Below, piece after piece: positions 1 through 6,026 of a stretch of DNA of 8,159 nt. The stretch covers positions 1 through 8,159 of the forward strand of contig DAOURR010000075.1 of NCBI GenBank assembly GCA_030627625.1. The letters run 5' to 3'. A program made the position numbers and the translations under genes. Source of the DNA: UBA3103 sp002365855. Lineage in GTDB: Bacteria > Bacillota > Desulfotomaculia > Desulfotomaculales > Pelotomaculaceae. How positions within the stretch are numbered: the first letter of the stretch is position 1; every line of letters begins with the position of its first letter. The notes below the pieces were generated by a model that had not been told where the DNA came from, made no database searches, and worked only from the letters and a program-made list of their open reading frames with translations.

Positions 1-2803
1 GAATCAACACCAGCCTTTTGTCCGGCATATATTTCACACCCTCCCGCATGGAGGGCATGCGGTCCCCGGTATAGTAGTCCACCGCTGCCAGAATCTGGTC
101 GCGGGTATAGGTGCAATGCAGATCCAGGGGGCTGTCAAAACCCAACTCCACCGGCCGGTCCACAAAGTTTATCCGATCATAACAATAGCGTAATAGCGTT
201 ACCATCTCCTCAAACATAACGGGATTGCGCCTGATGCGCTCTACACTACCGTCTAAGCTGTTAAAACCGCCGCCGGGCAGGGGATTTTGCCAGACGGTGT
301 AATGGAACATCAGCAACATCCTGCGCTCCGCTCCGGTTAAAGCGTTTTCATCTATAGTTTCTTCAGACTGTAAAATTTTTAGCAGGAAGGCAATCCACCG
401 GCGGGAATCAATGGCGCACAGGCGGGCCAGCGCCTTTTGCAATACCATCTCATCATGCTCTTTAAAATCATCCCTAATCCCCGCCATAAGCGACAAACGG
501 CTAAAAGAAGTCCTGCTGTACAACTCCCGGGCCTCCAGGTGGCAGTGGTCCAAAAACTTGGCCAGCGTGGGCACCTCACCGGTATCTTCCTCAAAGGAGG
601 CCAGTCTGGCGACGAGCCCCGACACCCCGCGCCCCAGGGCGCTGCGAATGTTGTTCAAAATATGCTCCCGGGCCTTCTTTTCCAGCTGGATAAAACAGCC
701 TTTGGGCAGGCCGGCAAAACCTTCCTTCAGGTCCCGTTGCAGGTTGCGGGTGGTATTAACCAGCAGCGCCTTAAACTTATCCTCAAAGTTATATTTCCTG
801 TTGGCCCGGCCAATAAAGTCCAGCACGGTGAGACAATCCTTGCTCTCATGCAGGCGCAGGCCCCGGCCCAATTGCTGCAGGAAAACCGTCAAACTCTCGG
901 TGGGGCGCAGAAACAGGATGGTATTAACATCCGGGATATCCACGCCCTCATTATAAAGGTCCACCACGAAGATAAACTTGATTTCCCCGCGGGCCAGCCG
1001 CCTTTGGGCACTGTTTCGCTCCTTATCCCCGGACAGGGCAGACAGGGCTACGGAAGGGACACCGAAATGATTAAAGAACCCGGCCATATACCCGGCGTGT
1101 GCGATGGAAACACAAAAGCCCAGCCCTTTGACCTCTTTTATATCTGTTACATACCGGTCCAGCGAGGTGAGCACATGCTTGGCGCGGGCGTCATTACCGG
1201 TATAAACCTTGTTCAAATCGCCCCGGTCATAACCTCCCCTGGCCCAGCGCAAAGCGTCCAAATCCACGGTGTCGGCAACGCCGAAGTATTGGAACGGGCA
1301 CAGGAGCTTTCTCTCTATGGCTTCAGGCAGGCGGATTTCGGCTGCGATGCGGTGGTTAAAGTATTCCAGCACGCTTTTACCGTCCATGCGTTCAGGAGTG
1401 GCGGTAAGGCCCAACAGGATTTCAGGACTGTAGTGGGTAAGAAGCTTTCGATAACTTGACGCTGCAGCATGGTGAAACTCGTCCACAATTATGTAATCGT
1501 AAAAATCAGGCGAGGTAAGGCGGTGAAACTCCCGGGAATTAAAAGTCTGTATGGATACGAAAAGGTACTCGATGCTCTCCGGCGTGTGCCCGCCGACAAA
1601 CAGCTCGCCGAAACCGGGATCTTTAAGCACGGCGCGAAAACAGGCCCGGCTTTGCTTTAATATTTCCTCCCGGTGGGCCACAAACAGCAGGCGGGCCGGG
1701 CGGCCAGGGTTTTCACCGCAAAACCTCTTGTAGTCAAAAGCCGATACCACTGTTTTACCGGTGCCGGTGGCGGCCACCACCAGGTTGCGCCGGTGGCCCC
1801 GGATCTTTCTCTCGGCCTCCAGCTTGTCCAGAATTTCGTTCTGGAACGGATACGGCGTGATATCAAAATTAAAGGCTACATCCTCCCCGTCACGGCGGCG
1901 CTCATCTGCAACGGCACTTTGCAGGACCTGCTTATCTCCTTCACGGTAGGGAACGAATTCCCTGTCGTTCCAATAGGTTTCAAAGGTAGCCGCAATTTTT
2001 TTGATGATGTCGGGCTGGTCTTTTTGGGTCAGCTTCACGTTCCATTCCAGCCCGGACGATATGGCGGCGATGGAGAGATTGGACGAACCCACATAGGCGG
2101 TGGTAAAACCGCTGCGGCGGTTAAAAACATAGGCCTTGGCATGAAGCCGGGTGCGCCTGGTTTCATAGGATACCTTTATGTCCGTGTTGGGCAGCTCCCG
2201 CAAAGCCTCCACAGCCTTAACATCGGTGGCCCCCATGTAGGAAGTGGTAATAACGCGCAGCCTGCCCCGCCCGGTAAATTCCCTCAGCTCGTCAATAACA
2301 AGCCGCAGGCCGCTCCACTTGATAAAAGAAACCAGCATATCGATCCGGTCGGAGCTTAAAATTTCTTTCTTAAGCTCCGAAAACATGCTGGGTTCATGCG
2401 CCGACCCGGTAAACAGCGAACTGGCCGCAATGGAAGTTACCGGCCGGACAATAGCGGCGTTTTCATTGACTGCGCAAACTGAATTCTGCTTCTCCAGAAA
2501 GGCGAGCAGCATCTGGGCGCGCCTGTCCACGGTTAAACCGGCAAAGGCAGCATCGTCCCCTACCCTTGATACTATTTTATTTATCAAATCATTGCAGGCG
2601 GCAATCTGATCCTCTATCCGGCCGCCTTCATCCTTGATGTCGGCAAGAACCTGCCTAATAACCCCGGCCAGATAACCGGCCAGCACTTTAGCCGCCTCTT
2701 CACCGTCAATAGGGCCTTTTTTTACTATGTGCCGCTCAGAGGAATCGATTTCTTTAGAGATGAGCTTGTTAAGCACCTGCTCATAAATACCCGGTTTTAG
2801 CAT
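1..2803 (-). CDS. HKD/PLD nuclease - SF2 helicase - DUF3427 protein (C-terminus beyond window)
   Basis: This frame stays open from an ATG at 2803 to base 1, giving 934 codons with no stop or frameshift; the C-terminus is missing. An N-terminal helical segment (about 1-130) precedes a PLD-like HKD nuclease domain (about 130-285), with H221-A-K223 followed by GSSNLS at 239-244. The SF2 helicase core has a Q-like YPFQ at 318-321, Walker A ATGTGKT (345-351), DEFH box (441-444), TATP (467-470), DLYNEGVDIP (615-624) and motif VI QQLGRGLR (643-650). The visible end contains YTRDQILAA (899-907), typical of the start of DUF3427; roughly 100-150 residues are probably missing. The architecture corresponds to COG3886 fused to COG1061. 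It should be an ATP-dependent DNA translocase with a phosphodiesterase/nuclease head acting in the cytoplasm. AAGGTG at 2809-2814, 5 nt before ATG, and the family-like MLKPGIYEQ beginning support the start. It follows the HNH gene by 62 nt, suggesting co-transcription. Role in defence or repair is inferred. Confidence 0.9.
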   Translation of the reverse strand, partial: MLKPGIYEQVLNKLISKEIDSSERHIVKKGPIDGEEAAKVLAGYLAGVIRQVLADIKDEGGRIEDQIAACNDLINKIVSRVGDDAAFAGLTVDRRAQMLLAFLEKQNSVCAVNENAAIVRPVTSIAASSLFTGSAHEPSMFSELKKEILSSDRIDMLVSFIKWSGLRLVIDELREFTGRGRLRVITTSYMGATDVKAVEALRELPNTDIKVSYETRRTRLHAKAYVFNRRSGFTTAYVGSSNLSIAAISSGLEWNVKLTQKDQPDIIKKIAATFETYWNDREFVPYREGDKQVLQSAVADERRRDGEDVAFNFDITPYPFQNEILDKLEAERKIRGHRRNLVVAATGTGKTVVSAFDYKRFCGENPGRPARLLFVAHREEILKQSRACFRAVLKDPGFGELFVGGHTPESIEYLFVSIQTFNSREFHRLTSPDFYDYIIVDEFHHAAASSYRKLLTHYSPEILLGLTATPERMDGKSVLEYFNHRIAAEIRLPEAIERKLLCPFQYFGVADTVDLDALRWARGGYDRGDLNKVYTGNDARAKHVLTSLDRYVTDIKEVKGLGFCVSIAHAGYMAGFFNHFGVPSVALSALSGDKERNSAQRRLARGEIKFIFVVDLYNEGVDIPDVNTILFLRPTESLTVFLQQLGRGLRLHESKDCLTVLDFIGRANRKYNFEDKFKALLVNTTRNLQRDLKEGFAGLPKGCFIQLEKKAREHILNNIRSALGRGVSGLVARLASFEEDTGEVPTLAKFLDHCHLEARELYSRTSFSRLSLMAGIRDDFKEHDEMVLQKALARLCAIDSRRWIAFLLKILQSEETIDENALTGAERRMLLMFHYTVWQNPLPGGGFNSLDGSVERIRRNPVMFEEMVTLLRYCYDRINFVDRPVELGFDSPLDLHCTYTRDQILAAVDYYTGDRMPSMREGVKYMPDKRLVLI

Positions 2804-2808
2804 TTCAG

Positions 2809-2814
2809 CACCTT
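2809..2814 (-). promoter_or_regulatory. Ribosome binding site of the helicase gene
   Basis: AAGGTG lies 5 nt upstream of the ATG at 2803. The frame stays open further upstream into the end of the HNH gene but offers no nearby start with a comparable site, so this site decides the start. Confidence 0.65.
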
Positions 2815-2865
2815 GATTTTGGATGGAATAGTATTGGCCCTTCCGGGCTACATAAAAGCGATGTT

Positions 2866-3768
2866 TTAACCTGCCCGGTATCTCCCCGGCCCTCTGAACA
2901 CTTCTCTGAAGTGCCAATTGACATAAGCTTGCCCGGGTTGATAACCGGGATGTACCGGTGCACGGATAAGTTTTCCGTGATATCTCATCAACCATTCCTG
3001 AAAACCGCTGCTACCATATGCTTCTTCTGCAACCAATAACTCCCTGGAATCCGTTATTGTAAACACGCCCCGGTCAAACAATTTGTGATGCATGGCACAT
3101 AAAGCTATCCCGTTCTCTTCACAATCAGGACCGCCGACTTGATGCCATTTGATATGGGCAGCTTCTACCGCAACTAAATTATGGCCTAATCTCACGTTAA
3201 ACCCACAAACGGCACAACTATACTCGTAAGCACGCAGGATCCTTTCTCTAAATTTAGGGTCTCGACACTTTGTGCCTCTAAAATGATCATTTTCTAAATC
3301 AATAATTTCAGAATCAAAATCCAGCCCCACCGCTGCCAGGATGTCTTCATGGATAGTATCGGGGAAATGACTGTATAGCACCATCTTGCCGACCTCACGC
3401 ACCAAAGATGGGTTGTCACGCAACAGGGCGTACGCTTCGTCATTAAATCCGCCTGCAATTCCGTGCTTTAACAACCAGGAACTATTAATATGCACAGAGT
3501 CAATATCTGAATTTAAATTCCAAATACCATCCCTGGTCAGGCGAACAAATGGTTCCTCCGGGTGATAAGACTGCCTGCGGGGACCAAACTCTTTCAATAA
3601 ATTTGTCAGAGGTTCCCGCACTTCTTCATACTGCAAAAATCTGGCGCCTTTATTCTGCAACTGCCCGAGCGCATACAAAATTAAAAGCGGCTTATGAGGG
3701 GCTCTTTGGTCACCCTTCTTCCAAATGCTCAGATTTTTGATTCTTTCTTTTAACTGGTTAGCATTCAT
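2866..3768 (-). CDS. HNH endonuclease with N-terminal SBD-like (phosphorothioate-binding-like) domain
   Basis: This is a 300-residue predicted type IV-like restriction endonuclease. The N-terminal half (about 1-150) carries RAPHKPLL (22-29) and the segment SYHPEEPFVRL (67-77) followed by DGIWNL, a pattern I associate with the sulfur-binding domain of ScoMcrA-type enzymes. The C-terminal half is a complete HNH domain: zinc-site candidates C185/C188 and C224/H227, the EAAHI box with H205, N219 in the NG turn, then HHKLFD (227-232). It should make metal-dependent cuts in DNA; binding of phosphorothioated or otherwise modified DNA is inferred from the family. In better-known relatives the middle motif reads PEYPF, here PEEPF (Glu72), so sulfur recognition is uncertain. 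GAGG at 3777-3780 lies 8 nt before the ATG. No dnd or ssp modification genes are in the window. It is the first gene of a probable operon with the PLD-helicase. Alternative: a general COG3440 HNH nuclease with another DNA target. Confidence 0.88.
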   Translation of the reverse strand: MNANQLKERIKNLSIWKKGDQRAPHKPLLILYALGQLQNKGARFLQYEEVREPLTNLLKEFGPRRQSYHPEEPFVRLTRDGIWNLNSDIDSVHINSSWLLKHGIAGGFNDEAYALLRDNPSLVREVGKMVLYSHFPDTIHEDILAAVGLDFDSEIIDLENDHFRGTKCRDPKFRERILRAYEYSCAVCGFNVRLGHNLVAVEAAHIKWHQVGGPDCEENGIALCAMHHKLFDRGVFTITDSRELLVAEEAYGSSGFQEWLMRYHGKLIRAPVHPGYQPGQAYVNWHFREVFRGPGRYRAG

Positions 3769-3824
3769 TTAAATAACCTCATGGAGTTAACTATTTCGCC
3801 TAACGTTCTATCGCCCTTTTCCCT

Positions 3825-3836
3825 TATATAACAGCG
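3825..3836 (-). promoter_or_regulatory. Possible extended -10 promoter element for the HNH-helicase unit
   Basis: On the minus strand TGTTATATA (3825-3833) fits an extended -10 (TG-n-TATATA), about 56 nt upstream of the HNH start. No convincing -35 hexamer lies 16-18 nt further upstream, so this is a weak prediction. Confidence 0.3.
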
Positions 3837-3869
3837 AATACTTTCGGAAAGTCCGGAACCAGACCCATC

Positions 3870-3898
3870 AAGCCCCTTGAAGAAGGCTTTTTTATTTT
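3870..3898 (+). terminator. Terminator-like hairpin, plus strand
   Basis: AAGCC (3870-3874) pairs with GGCTT (3885-3889), and the alternative CCTT/AAGG around a GAAG loop also forms. The hairpin runs straight into a T-rich tract (3888-3898). It would act on plus-strand transcription, yet no plus-strand gene precedes it, since the HNH gene runs the other way. It may mark the end of a short or antisense RNA, or be a remnant. Confidence 0.4.
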
Positions 3899-4037
3899 CA
3901 CCCCCAGTAAGATCAGGGGGAAAAATATCTAATATACCGATATTATTAAAGATATTATGTGATATTTAAGCCTAATCATCATAAATAAGCTAATACGGAA
4001 CTTGATTTTTTAAAAACGCCCCTGTAAATTCTCATTT

Positions 4038-4065
4038 TAATATAGCCAAAACCATGGCTATATTA
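4038..4065. repeat. 11-bp inverted repeat, 6-nt loop
   Basis: TAATATAGCCA (4038-4048) and TGGCTATATTA (4055-4065) are perfect reverse complements around AAACCA. There is no T-tract on either side, so it is not a classical terminator. It could be a regulator-binding palindrome or a transposon-end hairpin. Confidence 0.75.
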
Positions 4066-4066
4066 T

Positions 4067-4111
4067 CAGATTGAACAATCTGCAACCGTTATTAATGCTA
4101 AAACAATCTGC
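4067..4111. repeat. 7-bp palindrome plus ACAATCTGC direct repeat
   Basis: CAGATTG (4067-4073) and CAATCTG (4076-4082) form a near-continuous palindrome with a 2-base centre. It begins one base after the preceding 11-bp inverted repeat ends. The half-site ACAATCTGC occurs at 4075-4083 and again at 4103-4111, 28 bases apart. Confidence 0.65.
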
Positions 4112-4200
4112 GAATACTTCTCAAATTAAATTTGGTTTTCCAAAGAGTCAGTTTGTCAGTCTCTAACCAGATATTACCTTCCATGTTAGCTTTGGAAAAG

Positions 4201-4245
4201 GTAGAATATTTGCTGGAAGTAGTTGTCATGCAGCAAATATTCTAC
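4201..4245. repeat. Perfect 15-bp inverted repeat with 15-nt spacer
   Basis: GTAGAATATTTGCTG at 4201-4215 is the exact reverse complement of 4231-4245; the spacer is 15 bases. No mismatches occur and pairing stops at both outer flanks. The right arm overlaps the first codons of the decayed DUF6431-like fragment (ATG at 4228). No T-tract follows, so termination is unlikely. It may be an operator, a recombination or transposase-binding site, or a translation-masking hairpin. Confidence 0.85.
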
Positions 4246-4460
4246 ACATCAGTATCACCGGAAGAGTATCAACGCATGGGGAAAAATTTTCCCTTCCCAT
4301 ACCTTATTCCTGCCCTAATCCCGGCTGTCTCATCAAGGTACCGCCACAAAAACATGGTTTTTATTTTCTTTCAAAGCCGCTGGTCTTTATTACAGGAATG
4401 CTTATATAAGTTTCATTTCCATTCATGTGCATATTCCAGGCTTATTCAGATGTCGAAATA
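4228..4460 (+). pseudogene. Decayed DUF6431-like (zinc-finger, transposon-linked) gene fragment
   Basis: From an ATG at 4228 the frame reads MQQIFYTSVSPEEYQ and continues to FPFPY near 4302. There it loses sense, while the frame starting at 4302 continues with YSCPNPGC, then KVPPQKHGFY (4335-4364), until a TAA at 4407. Read across this shift, the order PFP, Cys-Pro-x-x-x-Cys, then HGFY matches, as I remember it, the N-terminus of DUF6431 proteins common in clostridia and often near transposons. The second cysteine pair and the rest of the domain cannot be followed beyond the stop. At least one frameshift and one nonsense change make it a pseudogene. The uninterrupted 109-codon frame 4132-4461 spans it but is not a family-like protein downstream of 4302. 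Family assignment is from memory and moderate. Confidence 0.4.
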
Positions 4461-4486
4461 AGCCGGAAACATCAGGACATGTTTAT

Positions 4487-4528
4487 GTCAAGACAATATC
4501 CGAACACTTTGTCAGTTGACTTATTTTT
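4487..4528 (+). terminator. Terminator-like hairpin, plus strand
   Basis: GTCAA+GACAA (4487-4496) pairs with TTGTC and TTGAC (4509-4513, 4516-4520), leaving a 2-nt bulge and a 12-nt loop. It is followed by TTATTTTT (4521-4528). It points in the direction of the decayed plus-strand fragment and could be its old terminator. It lies just beyond the 3' end of the convergent SLOG gene but has no T-tract in that orientation. Confidence 0.45.
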
Positions 4529-4574
4529 AATTAATACCTTTATTATTTTTTATTTAAAATATGGTTAACATAGT

Positions 4575-5135
4575 CTATAACTCAAGGCTTATTTGCCTAG
4601 GATTATTAAGCATACTTTTTAGTATACTAAGATTAATCTTTTTTTCAAATTCAAGTACTTCAGAGGGGGCGCATTTTGTTAATAATTTTTCTATGTCAGA
4701 TAGTTTAGAAATAGTATAAAAACGCTTTTCGGGTGAATAATAAACAAGCGCCTTTTTTTTATTTAAAAGCAAGTTAAAGATATTATTTAATGTCCCAGGG
4801 CTTTTTCCATCCCAAAGTAAAAAACCATAATCAGCAACTTTAGCCATGCTCGCATCTTTAACCATATAAAATCTGTTTCCACGCAGGTTTGCCGGAACTG
4901 GAACATTAATAACTTCCCACTTGCCAAGATTATTTCTGCAGTTATTACCAGAGCAATAAACAAAAACATTATTATATTGCACTTCATGTAAAAAACGTTG
5001 AACAGCTTTATCTGCTCCATTTGCATCACCCAGCAATACCTGGTACTTATTATTTATAATGTTATTTAACCGATCTTTTATCATTTTATTGAGTTGTCTA
5101 ATATGTCTTGAACCACCAATAAAAACTTTTATCAT
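4575..5135 (-). CDS. SLOG-superfamily (YspA/DUF2493-like) Rossmannoid protein
   Basis: This 186-residue cytoplasmic protein begins MIKVFIGGSR, with a strand leading into the GGSR loop (7-10). A second glycine-rich loop GDANGAD (36-42) and a late acidic/glycine segment DYGFLLWDGKSPGT (102-115) follow. The spacing of GSR, then G-x-A-x-GAD, then DG-x-S-x-GT, matches the SLOG/YspA-like (DUF2493) pattern known to bind nucleotides or their derivatives. It may therefore sense or hydrolyse a nucleotide, but no substrate can be named. The C-terminal 45 residues look helical and are outside the core. No membrane segment or signal peptide is seen. Its ATG overlaps the PRTase stop (ATGA), and AAGGAG at 5142-5147 lies 6 nt upstream, so the two are translationally coupled. 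Composition is AT-rich like the PRTase and unlike glmS. Confidence 0.75.
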   Translation of the reverse strand: MIKVFIGGSRHIRQLNKMIKDRLNNIINNKYQVLLGDANGADKAVQRFLHEVQYNNVFVYCSGNNCRNNLGKWEVINVPVPANLRGNRFYMVKDASMAKVADYGFLLWDGKSPGTLNNIFNLLLNKKKALVYYSPEKRFYTISKLSDIEKLLTKCAPSEVLEFEKKINLSILKSMLNNPRQISLEL

Positions 5136-5710
5136 TGATAACTCCTTGTCTTTGTTAATGTTACGGTATATACGTTTTTTACATCCCCATTATTGTATAG
5201 TATGCTAGTTATGGCTCTTAAAGTTGCACCCGAGCTGTATAAATCATCAATCAATAATATGTTTTTGTTGTTAAGATTAGCTTGTCCGGTTAGAGTAAAA
5301 GCACTTTTTAAAACCTCTTCTCTCTTATCAGGATCTTTAATATCCTTTATTTGAGGGGTTGCTTTAATTTTTAAAATTTCATTTTTAAGTACTGGAATAG
5401 AAAGTTTTAATCCTAGAGCATCAGCAACTAAATAAACAGGCTGAAAACCTCGTTCCTTTGAAGGAGGAATAGGAATAATAAAATTCATTATATTAAGATT
5501 TTTGAATTTAGTACAGATCATATTAACAATTTCAGGCACCACAGATTTATCGTTTTTATATTTTAGCAAATAGACTAACTGCCCAATTTCTGTACGAGTT
5601 GTATTAAATTGATCATGTCCGTAGTCATCTTGTCCAAGATATTTACTTGACTTCGTATGTAAATCAAGTGCAAATCCTTTTTTCCAATTACCCTTTATTT
5701 CTATAACCAT
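5132..5710 (-). CDS. ComF-like phosphoribosyltransferase
   Basis: This 192-residue type I PRTase carries the PRPP-binding signature ILLIDDLYSSGAT (151-163) with the Asp155-Asp156 pair. Two further segments match ComF-family proteins: PIPPSKERGFQ (80-90, compare the ComF RGFNQ block), and KATPQ (116-120) with an Arg around 130 and a following AF (137-138). Unlike canonical ComF there is no N-terminal cysteine cluster; the first 60 residues include YLGQDDYGHD and TRTEIG. The enzyme class transfers or removes phosphoribosyl groups on bases or nucleotides; the substrate is unknown. AGGAGG at 5720-5725, 9 nt before the ATG, supports the start. Its stop overlaps the SLOG start, so the two proteins probably act together, for example one making and one binding or processing a nucleotide. 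It is first in this two-gene unit, downstream of the glmS terminator and hence probably under its own promoter. Confidence 0.85.
   Translation of the reverse strand: MVIEIKGNWKKGFALDLHTKSSKYLGQDDYGHDQFNTTRTEIGQLVYLLKYKNDKSVVPEIVNMICTKFKNLNIMNFIIPIPPSKERGFQPVYLVADALGLKLSIPVLKNEILKIKATPQIKDIKDPDKREEVLKSAFTLTGQANLNNKNILLIDDLYSSGATLRAITSILYNNGDVKNVYTVTLTKTRSYQ
5142..5147 (-). promoter_or_regulatory. Ribosome binding site inside the PRTase 3' end
   Basis: AAGGAG sits within the last codons of the phosphoribosyltransferase gene, 6 nt before the SLOG ATG. Together with the ATGA stop/start overlap it fixes the start and indicates coupled translation of the pair. Confidence 0.7.
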
Positions 5711-5719
5711 TTATATATC

Positions 5720-5725
5720 CCTCCT
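5720..5725 (-). promoter_or_regulatory. Strong ribosome binding site of the PRTase gene
   Basis: A full AGGAGG lies 9 nt upstream of the ATG at 5710 and supports that start. Confidence 0.75.
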
Positions 5726-5759
5726 GCATATTCCTACTTATTAGGATGACGAAACGAAT

Positions 5760-5793
5760 CCTGAAGCATCCGGGTACTAAACCAGAATCATCC
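5760..5793. repeat. Imperfect 12-bp direct repeat upstream of the PRTase gene
   Basis: On the minus strand GGATGATTCTGG (5782-5793) and GGATGCTTCAGG (5760-5771) match at 10 of 12 positions and start 22 bases apart, about two helical turns. They lie 50-83 bases upstream of the PRTase start, where a regulator could bind. No clear promoter hexamers could be assigned here. Confidence 0.4.
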
Positions 5794-5831
5794 AGATAGT
5801 ATCCCGACAATAATAACCTACTCCCAACATG

Positions 5832-6026
5832 CTAAAAAACCCTCCAGGACAGAAAACATATCCCGTTGGGCTTTTCTTTATCAATATTTACAAATCCTTT
5901 AGATATATTGTCGAATATTGTCTTTCCCTTTGGAGAACGAATCAATAAATTTGATAATTCGCCGTTCCCTCGTCCCACAATATAGTTCCGGGCAATTTTA
6001 TCTTCAGTCCATTTATGTTCCTCCAA
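5832..6026 (-). pseudogene. Orphan 64-codon fragment, probably a frameshifted gene remnant
   Basis: The frame 6026-5832 encodes a protein-like sequence (IARNYIVGRGNGELSNLL, later GFVNIDKEKPNGICF) of no family I recognise. In this frame the only start is a TTG at 6026, with no ribosome binding site, directly after an in-frame TAG. A textbook start lies just inside: GGAGG (6020-6024), 7-nt spacer, ATG at 6012. That ATG is out of frame and meets TGA after two codons. Dropping one G after the ATG would give M-T-E-D-K-I-A-R-N, joining the long frame. This suggests a single-base frameshift at the start. The end, SWRVF-stop, is abrupt and probably truncated. It could also be a short functional protein starting at TTG. 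It begins right after the glmS terminator and precedes the PRTase unit. Confidence 0.45.

Larger units (their letters stand above)
3769..4574. other. AT-rich 806-base gap with no intact gene, rich in inverted repeats
   Basis: This stretch separates the HNH-helicase unit from the SLOG-PRTase pair. No intact, family-like protein is readable on either strand. It holds terminator-like hairpins at 3870-3898 and 4487-4528, a CCCCC/GGGGG hairpin at 3901-3920, three GATATT repeats (3939, 3951, 3961), stacked palindromes at 4038-4082, a perfect 15-bp inverted repeat at 4201-4245, and a decayed plus-strand coding fragment from about 4228. This mixture suggests the scar of a degraded mobile element rather than ordinary promoter space. 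No terminal inverted repeats or target-site duplications delimiting an insertion sequence could be identified by eye. Confidence 0.6.

Noticed and set aside
437..1459. 340-codon plus-strand open frame
   Set aside because: It lies wholly opposite the helicase gene, whose minus-strand translation shows complete helicase motifs; the plus-strand product has no recognisable domain.
1673..2359. 228-codon plus-strand open frame
   Set aside because: Antisense shadow of the PLD and Walker A region of the same helicase gene, a result of GC-rich codon use.
3901..3920. CCCCC/GGGGG hairpin as a terminator
   Set aside because: The stem is only five pairs with a 10-nt loop, and neither strand has a T-tract after it (plus strand is followed by A-rich sequence).
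4132..4461. 109-codon plus-strand open frame as an intact gene
   Set aside because: Only its central part looks protein-like and the family-like sequence switches frame near 4302; treated as a pseudogene fragment instead.
4787..5029. 80-codon minus-strand open frame
   Set aside because: Out-of-frame within the SLOG gene, which has the better start site, coupling to the PRTase and clear motifs.
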